Shown here piece by piece: positions 1-6,680 of a stretch of 28,196 nt of DNA. Each line of letters begins with the position of its first letter. Positions within the stretch are counted from its first letter, which is position 1. A program made the position numbers and the translations under genes. The stretch is from JAYKGU01 sp035285585. Lineage in GTDB: Bacteria > Cyanobacteriota > Cyanobacteriia > CAKZMO01. Location: the NCBI GenBank assembly GCA_035285585.1, contig JAYKGU010000215.1, positions 1-28,196 on the forward strand, read 5' to 3'. The notes below the pieces were generated by a model. It was not told the DNA's origin and did not search any database. It was given only the letters and a program-made list of their open reading frames with translations.

Positions 1-126
1 GACATGGAGCAGGCATAAGACCTCCTGGAGGCAATCTGTGGTGAAGTGTCAACCCCATTCAGCGACCATCCTTCGGGGGTGGCGTGGCGAGGAATCCCCG
101 CGCTTTTAGGCCGGGGAGGATGTCAA
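1..126 (+). mobile_element. IS200/IS605-family element, right end (left part outside window)
   Basis: A GC-rich hairpin with a six-pair stem (95-100 with 112-117) is followed by a short tail ending in GGATGTCAA. This matches the subterminal hairpin and terminus I know from right ends of cyanobacterial IS200/IS605-type elements, which transpose as single strands using subterminal hairpins rather than inverted repeats. The likely boundary is about position 126; the exact cleavage point cannot be fixed without an empty site. The element lies about 70 bases beyond the stop of the convergent lysC gene. The body of the element is outside the window. Confidence 0.55.
1..126 (+). ncRNA. Candidate omega-RNA (TnpB guide RNA scaffold)
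   Basis: In IS200/IS605 elements the 3' part of tnpB and the right end are transcribed as the omega-RNA. Its scaffold ends at the element boundary and its guide is read from the flanking host DNA. The stretch here has the expected position, a conserved-looking terminal hairpin (95-117) and an upstream G-rich/C-rich segment (66-88) that could fold. If this is correct, the guide would start near 127. This is inferred from position and family; no transcript is shown by the sequence. Confidence 0.3.
3..44 (+). CDS. Probable C-terminal end of TnpB (partial, 13 codons)
   Basis: The frame starting at base 3 reads HGAGIRPPGGNLW then TGA at 42-44. A GAG-I-RP-like tail just upstream of an IS605 right end is what I would expect from the C-terminus of a TnpB RNA-guided nuclease. 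TnpB genes normally stop shortly before or inside the right-end structure. Only 13 residues are visible, so no catalytic residue can be examined. Another frame stops at 16-18 (DMEQA then TAA) and is an alternative. The call rests mainly on the neighbouring hairpin. Confidence 0.35.
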   Translation, partial: HGAGIRPPGGNLW

Positions 127-195
127 TCTGACGCTACCGCTCCTGGTCAGGAACCGCAGGGGGCGGAGACTCCCTAAATTACTTTTGACCGACCA

Positions 196-2025
196 CTAGG
201 CAGGGATTTGGACGGAGGGCTTACCCGACAGCCCAAAGGCATCGTGAACCGCTCGCAGGGCCGTGACCCCATCTGCCTCGGCGACCACGCAGCTAATTTT
301 GATTTCCGAGGTGGTAATCATTTGAATATTGATGTGGTGCTGGGCGAGGGCACGGAACATCTGGGCGGCAACGCCGGGACGGCCCACCATGCCTGTGCCC
401 ACCACGCTCACCTTGGCGATCGCCAGATCTACCACAATCTCCCCACAGCCCAGATCAGGGGCGATCGCCTCCAGCGCCGCCTGGGCCTGGGCGGCATCCC
501 CCTGGGCTACCGTAAAGGCAATGTCACGGGTGGGCAAGCCCTCCACCAGTCGGCAGCGCTGGGACTGGATAATGGTGTCCACGCTGATGTGCTGCTGGGC
601 CAGGGTCTGAAAAATCTTGGCCGCCATGCCGGGGCGATCGGGGACATGGCGAATGGCCAGACGGGCCTGCTTCACGTCCAGGGCGGCTCCCCGCACCGAG
701 GGCAGATTTTCTGCTGGGGGAGCGGTGATCATCGGCTGAGTGGGGTCGGTGGCCCGCACCGCAGAGCGATCGATGGTGAAGGACTCGCACAGGGCAGCTA
801 CGGCGCGATCGCAATCTTCCAGGCTGACCGCGCAGCTAACCTTGACCTCCGAGGTGGAGATCATTTGAATATTGACCCCCGCCGCCGCCAGAGTAGCAAA
901 CATCTGGGCCGCTACCCCCGGACGGCCAATCATTCCAGCTCCGGCAACGCTCACCTTGGCAGTATGGCGATCGATCATCACCTCTGCCTCCTCCAGGTTG
1001 GCGGGGTCGCGGCGCAGGGGCGGGGCGATCGCCTCGGCCACCGCTTCCGCCCGGTTGAGGGAGGTGCGGTTGACCGTAAAAGCAATATCGTTGGTGTCGC
1101 CCTCGTGGATCGACTGGATAATCAAATCCACATCCAGGTGCTGCTGGGCAATTTCGCCGAAGAGTTGGGCGGCAATGCCGGGGCGATCGGGCACCCGCAG
1201 CAGAGCAATTTTGGCCTGGTGGCTGTCTAGCTCCACCGCATCGACGGGGTGGGCGATTTCTAAACCTTCGAGCGATCGCGGCTGGGGCACGGGCGACAGC
1301 ACCCGAGTTCCTGGGTCGTCCGTCCAGCTCGACCGCACCACCAGCGTCACCCCATAATTGCGGGCAATCTCCACGGCGCGGGGGTGGAGCACCTTAGCCC
1401 CCAGGCTGGCCAGCTCTAGCATCTCGTCTGCCGTAATCGTGTCCATGAGCTGGGCGTCGGGCACCAGGCGGGGATCGGTGGTGAGAATACCGGGAACGTC
1501 CGTGTAAATTTCGCAGGCTTCTGCCCCCAGGGCCGCCGCCAGGGCCACCGCTGAGGTATCGGAGCCGCCCCGCCCCAGGGTGGTGATTTCCAGATCGCTG
1601 GTGAGGGCAATGCCCTGGAACCCGGCCACCACCACGATCGCCCCGGCGTCTAGATGGCGCTGAATTCGCTCGGTGCTAATTTTCAGGATGCGGGCGCGGG
1701 TGTGGGCGGCTTCAGTGACGATGCCCACCTGTGCTCCGGTGAGGGAGACGGCGGCCTGCCCCAATGCCTGGAGGGCCATGCTGAGCAGGGCAATGGAAAC
1801 CTGCTCACCCGTAGATAGCAGCATGTCCATTTCGCGGTGGCTGGGGTTGGGCGTAATCTGATGGGCCAGCTCCACCAAAGCGTCGGTGGTCTTCCCCATA
1901 GCGGAGACCACCACCACCAGCGAGTGCCCAGCGGTAGAGATGCGGGCCACTCGCCGGGCTACGGCCTGAATGCGCTCTACCGAGCCGACGGAGGTGCCGC
2001 CAAATTTTTGAACAATTAACCCCAT
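196..2025 (-). CDS. lysC: Aspartate kinase with four ACT domains
   Basis: Phosphorylates L-aspartate to 4-phospho-aspartate, the first committed step toward lysine, threonine, methionine and isoleucine; cytoplasmic. The 609-residue product starts MGLIVQKFGGTSVG, the amino-acid-kinase N-terminus that holds the KFGGTS phosphate-binding motif. The kinase domain covers about residues 1-245 and includes TLGRGGSDTSAVALAAALGA (about 149-168). The rest is two tandem pairs of ACT domains, about 265-425 and 440-605, with recurrent VSVxGxGMxGRPGVAAQMF segments. Four ACT domains and about 600 residues are the usual cyanobacterial form, known to be feedback-inhibited by lysine and threonine. The ATG at 2023-2025 begins exactly at the conserved N-terminus. 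The gene stands alone and converges on the IS605-like end. Confidence 0.97.
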   Translation of the reverse strand: MGLIVQKFGGTSVGSVERIQAVARRVARISTAGHSLVVVVSAMGKTTDALVELAHQITPNPSHREMDMLLSTGEQVSIALLSMALQALGQAAVSLTGAQVGIVTEAAHTRARILKISTERIQRHLDAGAIVVVAGFQGIALTSDLEITTLGRGGSDTSAVALAAALGAEACEIYTDVPGILTTDPRLVPDAQLMDTITADEMLELASLGAKVLHPRAVEIARNYGVTLVVRSSWTDDPGTRVLSPVPQPRSLEGLEIAHPVDAVELDSHQAKIALLRVPDRPGIAAQLFGEIAQQHLDVDLIIQSIHEGDTNDIAFTVNRTSLNRAEAVAEAIAPPLRRDPANLEEAEVMIDRHTAKVSVAGAGMIGRPGVAAQMFATLAAAGVNIQMISTSEVKVSCAVSLEDCDRAVAALCESFTIDRSAVRATDPTQPMITAPPAENLPSVRGAALDVKQARLAIRHVPDRPGMAAKIFQTLAQQHISVDTIIQSQRCRLVEGLPTRDIAFTVAQGDAAQAQAALEAIAPDLGCGEIVVDLAIAKVSVVGTGMVGRPGVAAQMFRALAQHHINIQMITTSEIKISCVVAEADGVTALRAVHDAFGLSGKPSVQIPA

Positions 2026-2415
2026 AATTCCGACTCTGATCTGACTGATGGGGGCTGCGATCGCCCCTAGCCGCCCCAGTGGAGGCCATATTTCCAGTGC
2101 TGATAGGCTAGTCTACCACTTCTGTCGGGTCTCGCTACTGCCTATTTGACAGAAGGGCGATCGCCCCAATCGGTTTCGTACATCAACCAGTCTCGTCAAT
2201 CAGTCCAGTCAATCAGCTCAGTGAAACCTCTTAGCACACACGCCGTCCAACCGGTGGGAATCTCGTTAAAATTTTAAAGTATAGAACTGCTATTCAGGGG
2301 CGATCGCCCGCAACCCGACCGGATAGATTTTCTGCTAGCCTGGCCCCTGGGATTGACAGATTTCGCCGGATCGGTATTCACTGCACCAACCTTTTACTTC
2401 CGATGGTTAAAGCCA
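2026..2415. other. Divergent intergenic region, lysC / HD protein
   Basis: This 390-base spacer must hold the promoters of both divergent genes, but I cannot assign either with confidence. It contains HIP1-type sites, imperfect 13-base tandem repeats near 2182-2220 and an AT-rich palindrome TTAAAATTTTAA (2266-2277). Just after the palindrome, TATAGA (2280-2285) could be a -10 element for the rightward gene, but no good -35 is visible. No small gene or structured RNA is apparent. Confidence 0.5.
2195..2220. repeat. 13-base tandem repeat, two copies plus a degenerate one
   Basis: GTCAATCAGTCCA (2195-2207) is followed directly by GTCAATCAGCTCA (2208-2220). A weaker related unit lies just upstream (about 2181-2194). 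This may be a small expansion or a repeated binding site in the lysC upstream region; nothing more can be said. Confidence 0.55.
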
Positions 2416-3309
2416 ATGTTTAACCCCACTCAAACCCTCATTAGTTCATTTGTTGAAGAACTGCAAAAAGGTTATGAGCAAAACTACGGCGGGCTGAAGT
2501 CTAACTACGCGAACATTATCGCCTGGTCAGGGCGCATGGCTTTGGAAAACATTGCCAACAGCGATGCTCTCTACCACGATGTGGAGCATACGATTCTCGT
2601 CACGCTGGTGGGCCAGGAAATTCTCCGGGGAAAGCACATCCGTGAAGGGGGCGTCTCCTGCGAAGATTGGCTGCACTTCATGGTGTCCCTCATCTGCCAT
2701 GACATTGGCTACGTTAAGGGAGTGTGCCGGGCCGATGAGCCGGGGTTATACGCCACGGGCGTTGGGGACGAACGGGTGCCCATCCCCATGGGGAGCACCG
2801 ACGCCAGCCTCACCCCTTACCACGTCGATCGGGGCAAGCTGTTTGTGCAGGAGCGTTTTGGGGGCAACACCTGGCTCAGTGCCGACATCATTAAGCAAAA
2901 CATTGAGCTGACCCGGTTTCCCGTTCCCAACGACAGCGACCACCAGGACACGATCGGTTATCCTGGCCTGGTGCGGGCGGCGGATCTGATCGGGCAGCTG
3001 AGCGATCCGCGCTACCTCAATAAGGTCAGTGCCCTCTACTACGAATTTGAAGAAACGGGCTTCACCAAAGTTGTGGGCTACCGCAACCCTGGGGATCTGC
3101 GCCGCCAATATCCGCGTTTCTACTGGAACGTGGTCTATCCCTACATTCAAGACGCGATCGGTTACCTCTCTCTGACCCAGGAAGGCAAACAGGTGATCGC
3201 CAATCTCTACTCCAACGTGTTTGTTGTCGAGCATGAATTGGGCAACGGGCAGAGCAACCACCATTCCCCCAGTAAGGTTCCGACCGCAACGACGCCTTCG
3301 GTTAACTGA
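2416..3309 (+). CDS. HD-domain metal-dependent phosphohydrolase-like protein
   Basis: A 297-residue HD-superfamily protein. Counting from the ATG at 2416, likely metal ligands are H54 and D55 in YHDVEHT, H58, and the HD pair H95-D96 in CHDIGYVKG. A conserved aspartate in VRAADLIGQLSDPRYL probably completes the site. HD proteins bind one or two metals and usually hydrolyse phosphate esters or cyclic nucleotides; the substrate is unknown. Well-conserved stand-alone proteins of this kind occur in many cyanobacteria. An in-frame TTG at 2353 would add 21 residues. I prefer the ATG because the protein-like sequence MFNPTQTLISSFVEELQ starts there, although no strong Shine-Dalgarno precedes either. 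No signal peptide or membrane segment is seen, and there is no close operon partner. Confidence 0.85.
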   Translation: MFNPTQTLISSFVEELQKGYEQNYGGLKSNYANIIAWSGRMALENIANSDALYHDVEHTILVTLVGQEILRGKHIREGGVSCEDWLHFMVSLICHDIGYVKGVCRADEPGLYATGVGDERVPIPMGSTDASLTPYHVDRGKLFVQERFGGNTWLSADIIKQNIELTRFPVPNDSDHQDTIGYPGLVRAADLIGQLSDPRYLNKVSALYYEFEETGFTKVVGYRNPGDLRRQYPRFYWNVVYPYIQDAIGYLSLTQEGKQVIANLYSNVFVVEHELGNGQSNHHSPSKVPTATTPSVN

Positions 3310-3350
3310 CGACGACTTGGGGGTAATATTCGTATTTCCTGACACCCTCG

Positions 3351-3378
3351 CAGGGGCAAACGGCCATTTGCCCTTACC
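3351..3378. repeat. Dispersed palindromic repeat (GGGGCAAA type)
   Basis: A short inverted repeat of the form GGGGCAAA...TTTGCCC lies 42 bases after the HD gene. Related copies occur at 16996-17023 and 23452-23480. Such hairpins are common between cyanobacterial genes and could act as a weak transcription end or an mRNA stabiliser. Confidence 0.7.
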
Positions 3379-3508
3379 GAATCCATAGGATGTTCAGTGC
3401 CATCAAAGCGCCATCAATATGCCTGAAGGTCAAACCTGAGGAGCAAACCTGAGGATAAGCTAAAGCCAGACATTACGCCAAGTAAACGTTATTCATCTAT
3501 CAAGTACC

Positions 3509-4459
3509 ATGCAGCAGCCAATGAAACTGGGTTCCACCGATGTTGAAGTTCCTGCACTGGGTATCGGCACCTGGGCCTGGGGCGATAGCCTGTTCTGGAG
3601 CTACGGCAAGGAGTACGGTGCCCTTGATCTGGAGCAGGCGTTTCAGGCCGCCCTGGAGCACGGCGTTCCCTTTTTCGACACCGCCGAAATTTATGGCCTG
3701 GGTGAATCAGAGAAACTGCTGGGGGGCTTCATGAAACAAACCCAGCAGCCTGCAATCATTGCCACTAAGTATATGCCGCTGCCGTGGCGGTTTATGGCCA
3801 ACTCAGTCCACGATGCCCTGACGGACAGCCTCAAGCGGCTACAGGTCTCCCAGGTGGCCCTTTATCAAGTCCACCAGCCCTTTGACTTCTTCATGGGACA
3901 GTCTACCCTGCTGGAGGCCCTGGCGGAGGAGGTAAAGCGGGGACGCATTGCCAGCGTGGGCGTCAGCAACTATTCCGCTGAGCAGATGCGAGAAGCCCAT
4001 GCCATTCTCGCAAAGCGGGGCGTGCCCCTGGCGGTGAACCAGGTGCAGTATTCCCTGCTGGCGCGGCAAATAGAAACCAACGGAATTTTGGACACTGCCC
4101 ACGAACTGAATATCACCATCCTCGCTTACAGTCCTCTGGCCCAGGGATTGCTCACGGGCAAGTACTCAGCAGAGACCTACCAATCCCCCACGGGGGCGCG
4201 GTGGCTGGATCCCCGCTTTAGCCGCAGTGGTTTGAAGAAGCTGGAGCCGCTGCTCAACGCGTTGCGGGAAATTGGGGAACGGCGCGATCGCACCCCCGCC
4301 CAGGTGTCCCTCAACTGGTTGAGCGCCCAGGGGAACGTGATTCCCATTCCAGGAGCCAAGAACGCCAGTCAGGCGATTCAAAACGCGGGAGCTTTGGGCT
4401 GGTCCCTGGATCCGGACGAGGTTGAGCGGTTGGGCCAGCTTGCCCATGCGGTGTCTTAG
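3509..4459 (+). CDS. Aldo/keto reductase
   Basis: A 316-residue NADPH-dependent aldo/keto reductase, a TIM-barrel oxidoreductase that reduces carbonyl compounds in the cytoplasm. The catalytic tetrad is visible: D57 and Y62 in FFDTAEIYG, K87 in IIATKYMP, and H122 in LYQVHQP. GVSNYS and the later NQVQYSLL are family signatures. The C-terminal IPIPGAKNASQAIQNAGALG is the usual NADP-phosphate-binding segment. Length is normal. The substrate is unknown; related cyanobacterial proteins are general aldehyde or ketone reductases. The ATG at 3509 matches the family N-terminus (MKLGSTDVEVPALGIGTWAWG), but no good Shine-Dalgarno is visible. Its stop overlaps the stop of the convergent downstream gene by four bases. 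Confidence 0.95.
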   Translation: MQQPMKLGSTDVEVPALGIGTWAWGDSLFWSYGKEYGALDLEQAFQAALEHGVPFFDTAEIYGLGESEKLLGGFMKQTQQPAIIATKYMPLPWRFMANSVHDALTDSLKRLQVSQVALYQVHQPFDFFMGQSTLLEALAEEVKRGRIASVGVSNYSAEQMREAHAILAKRGVPLAVNQVQYSLLARQIETNGILDTAHELNITILAYSPLAQGLLTGKYSAETYQSPTGARWLDPRFSRSGLKKLEPLLNALREIGERRDRTPAQVSLNWLSAQGNVIPIPGAKNASQAIQNAGALGWSLDPDEVERLGQLAHAVS

Positions 4460-5094
4460 ATGGCAAAATCGCTGGTTTCCAGGTAAAGCTCCTTCCAGGA
4501 TGGGGGGTGGTAGTCGGGGTTGAGGCCGCGATCCACGTAGCCCACGATACGGGGCAGAGCTTCGCCTCGGATTTCTTTCTTCAGAAACAGGCGGAGCTTG
4601 GCTTCCCAATCTTCGGGATAGTCGCGGATGATGGGATGCCGGACGATCAGCGGCTGATACTCTGCCTTCTCTAAATCAACGATCGCGTCCAGGCTGAGAA
4701 TTGCCAGCGATCGCACAAAGATACCGGTGGCGGCGATGGCAAACTCCCCGTTCACCTGCGCCTGTTTGAGCACGACGACGAAGTGGCCCCCTTCGGGGAT
4801 GTCGTACACCAGCTTGGTGCGATCCTTGACAGGCTCCACCTCAACGTTATAGCCCAGGGTTAGCCCTTGCTCCAGGGTGATGTCTTCGTACTCTTGATCG
4901 GGGTGGGGTAGGAAAATCGTGAACTGGTGGATGTCGAGCCAGGGGTTGTCTACGGCTTCATCGGTCAACTGTTTCCAGGCGTTGTACTGGCGGCGCAGCT
5001 CCTGGCCGGGATAGCTGTCGCGATCGCACATGTTAATCAAAGCCATGCTGAGCACACACTGCTCAAACCGGCTGAATACTCCCAATGTTTGCAT
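4456..5094 (-). CDS. Unrecognised 212-residue protein, second gene after NafY-like gene
   Basis: I do not recognise this family. The product is soluble and acidic, with no signal peptide or membrane segment. It starts MQTLGVFSRFEQCVLSMALINMC and contains a glycine/valine-rich central stretch (EGGHFVVVLKQAQVNGEFAIAATG split across about 110-140). The Trp/Pro-rich C-terminus ends SWKELYLETSDFAI. Cys14 and Cys23 lie near the N-terminus, too few for a classic metal-cluster motif. The start ATG at 5092-5094 has a good ribosome site (AGGAAAAA). It follows the NafY/NifX-like gene by 42 bases on the same strand, so the two are probably co-transcribed. A link to metal-cofactor handling is therefore possible by association only. 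Confidence 0.75.
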   Translation of the reverse strand: MQTLGVFSRFEQCVLSMALINMCDRDSYPGQELRRQYNAWKQLTDEAVDNPWLDIHQFTIFLPHPDQEYEDITLEQGLTLGYNVEVEPVKDRTKLVYDIPEGGHFVVVLKQAQVNGEFAIAATGIFVRSLAILSLDAIVDLEKAEYQPLIVRHPIIRDYPEDWEAKLRLFLKKEIRGEALPRIVGYVDRGLNPDYHPPSWKELYLETSDFAI

Positions 5095-5136
5095 GGGTTT
5101 TTCCTGCCTTTGAAGGTTTGCTTAAATCGTCCGGCG

Positions 5137-5877
5137 TCAACTGGTCGCCTTGTAATTCCTGACCCGCTGGTCGGTGCTTGCTCCCAGGATCTTGGCCAGC
5201 CAGGGGGGGGGTGCGGTGGCGAGGACTTTCTGCAAATCAGCAAGGATTTCTCGCACCTCTCCCCCCGCTTCTACTTTCATGGGATAGATGTTGGCCTGAA
5301 TCACCTTGGCCGCAGCGGGGCCACCAATGGACACCACGTAGAGAACGGGACAGTCTTTGATGAGGTTAACGCGAAATTCGTTTTTGCTTTCGCTGAGATC
5401 GGCCTCCAGGGCGGAGCGGACGTCAATGAGGCGGATTTCATCAACGGATAGTTGGTAGATCAAATAGCGGTGGCAGGAACCAAAGTGGCCATCCAGTTGC
5501 TCGGCGGTATTGGAAGCCACCGCAATCCTCACGGAATTGGGCATGTCGCCTTCTTGATAAGGCTCAATGGGGAGGGGCTGTTCGCACTGTTCCGTTTCTC
5601 CCCAGAGAATGCGTACGGCTTCCTTAAAAGCGGATATGTCTTCGTTGTCCGCGTCTTCGCCTTCCCATTCGCCATCGACTTCGTAAATATTGCCGAAGGA
5701 TCTTTTTAGTTGGGTTACCGTTAGCTTGCTCAAAGCTTCTTCGGTAATTTCATCGTCAAACTGGCTTTGCAAGGCTTCAATCAAATCCCTGACCGAAATG
5801 TCAGGCAAAACCCTGGCCGCCAGGGCAATTCTCAGGGCCACTTCATCAGAGATTGGTTGCTTTGTTGTATTAGGCAT
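5137..5877 (-). CDS. NafY/NifX-like dinitrogenase iron-molybdenum cofactor-binding protein
   Basis: A 246-residue protein with two parts. Residues 9-60 (ISDEVALRIALAARVLPD through KLTVTQLKRSF) resemble the N-terminal domain of NafY-type proteins. Residues 115-232 are a NifX/NifB-C-terminal-type fold: VRIAVAS, DGHFGSC (129-135), C174, IGGPAAAKV (184-192) and PPPWLAKIL (223-231). Family members bind and carry FeMo-cofactor or its precursors to dinitrogenase. An acidic linker (about 67-110) separates the domains. The ATG at 5875-5877 has a CGGAG ribosome site. No other nif gene is visible; the only partner is the unknown gene downstream. Its role could be nitrogenase maturation from an unlinked cluster or another metal-cofactor task. 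Confidence 0.85.
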   Translation of the reverse strand: MPNTTKQPISDEVALRIALAARVLPDISVRDLIEALQSQFDDEITEEALSKLTVTQLKRSFGNIYEVDGEWEGEDADNEDISAFKEAVRILWGETEQCEQPLPIEPYQEGDMPNSVRIAVASNTAEQLDGHFGSCHRYLIYQLSVDEIRLIDVRSALEADLSESKNEFRVNLIKDCPVLYVVSIGGPAAAKVIQANIYPMKVEAGGEVREILADLQKVLATAPPPWLAKILGASTDQRVRNYKATS

Positions 5878-6165
5878 GATTGCTCCGGTATCTTGCTTTG
5901 GCGGTCAGGGGTGGCAAGCAGGTCTGCTTACCCGCATTGGAGAATTGATTCACCTAAACCAATTAGCTGAGATCCGGAATGAAGATTCTGTATGATTTGA
6001 TCCAAATTCTGTTTTGATCAAATTGTTTTAATGCCAGTGAATCATTTTGTTAAAAAGATCCAGAAGAAAGCATATTGCAAGTAACAAAGAGTAATGAAAT
6101 ATTAATAAAAACAGATTTCTTTTAACCCCCTTCCAGGCGAATGGCGAATTCTCGTAACGAATTTT

Positions 6166-6246
6166 CGTAGGGTGTGTCATCGCCTTGCGTGACGCACCAA
6201 AGCCAAGTGGATGGTGCGTTGGGCTTGCGCCACAACACACCCTACG
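6166..6246. repeat. MITE-like inverted repeat (CGTAGGGTGTGT ends)
   Basis: An 81-base unit has perfect 12-base terminal inverted repeats, CGTAGGGTGTGT at the left and ACACACCCTACG at the right. Internal complementary pieces GGTGCGT and ACGCACC are also present. This is a widespread type of cyanobacterial palindromic repeat. It would fold into a long hairpin as RNA or single-stranded DNA. Confidence 0.8.
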
Positions 6247-6325
6247 GTGGTAGCCCTGGCGATCCCAAAAATTTCACCTCAGAGTATGTTTGCAAAGTGG
6301 CTAGCTGTAATTTTGAGCACTTGAC

Positions 6326-6397
6326 GATCCCCCCTAGCCCCTCTTAAAAAGGGGGGAACCGGAGCCAAAGTCCCCCTTTTTGGGATTTAGGGGAATC
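6326..6397. repeat. Dispersed inverted repeat (GGAACCGGAGC core)
   Basis: The arms CCCCTAGCCCC and GGATTTAGGGG flank a core GGGGGGAACCGGAGCCAAAG followed by TCCCCC. A second copy in the opposite orientation, with the core GCTCCGGTTCCCC, occurs at about 17235-17297. This is a repeat family commonly seen between cyanobacterial genes. Confidence 0.8.
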
Positions 6398-6440
6398 AAG
6401 TGAGCTTTGCTACTCCAAAGACGACTCTTCAGACATCCTC

Positions 6441-6639
6441 TTAGGCGCTTTCTGAAAAAGGTTTTACTGTTTGTCAGGTATGGCTTCGTCCGCAGATTTC
6501 GCAGATTTCGCAGATGAATAGCCTTCCTGCTGATTCTCTATCTGTGCCCATCTGCGAAATCTGCGGATATATTTAGATGTCGTTACCAAAGCAGGGAGGA
6601 GCATTTTTGGAAACCTCCTTAGGCGATTTTTGACAAAGG
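6441..6639. repeat. Inverted repeat (6489-6567) flanked by 22-base direct repeats
   Basis: The left arm TCCGCAGATTTCGCAGA carries an extra tandem nonamer unit, and the right arm CATCTGCGAAATCTGCGGA (6549-6567) complements it. On both sides lie related 22-mers starting CTTAGGCG (6441-6462 and 6618-6639), which match at 19 of 22 bases. The arrangement resembles a small mobile unit inserted between duplicated flanks, although the flanks are too diverged for a recent target duplication. Confidence 0.65.
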
Positions 6640-6680
6640 AGCTTCCAGAATATACTCTCGCTCCTAAGAGGGGGACTCGG

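Larger units (their letters stand above)
5878..6680. other. Gene-free repeat field
   Basis: About 800 bases without a credible gene, between two leftward genes. It starts AT-rich (5970-6120), probably including the promoter of the NafY-like gene. It then holds three different dispersed inverted repeats (6166-6246, 6326-6397, 6489-6567), the last flanked by a 22-base direct repeat. A 70-codon leftward frame across 6028-6240 is largely made by the first inverted repeat and is not accepted as a gene. Confidence 0.7.

Noticed and set aside
208..1230. 340-codon rightward open frame opposite lysC
   Set aside because: It is antisense to a complete, well-recognised aspartate kinase, and its Gly/His-rich composition is typical of an antisense frame in GC-rich DNA.
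6028..6240. 70-codon leftward frame with a hydrophobic stretch
   Set aside because: Its first half is built from a dispersed inverted repeat, and no ribosome site was seen.
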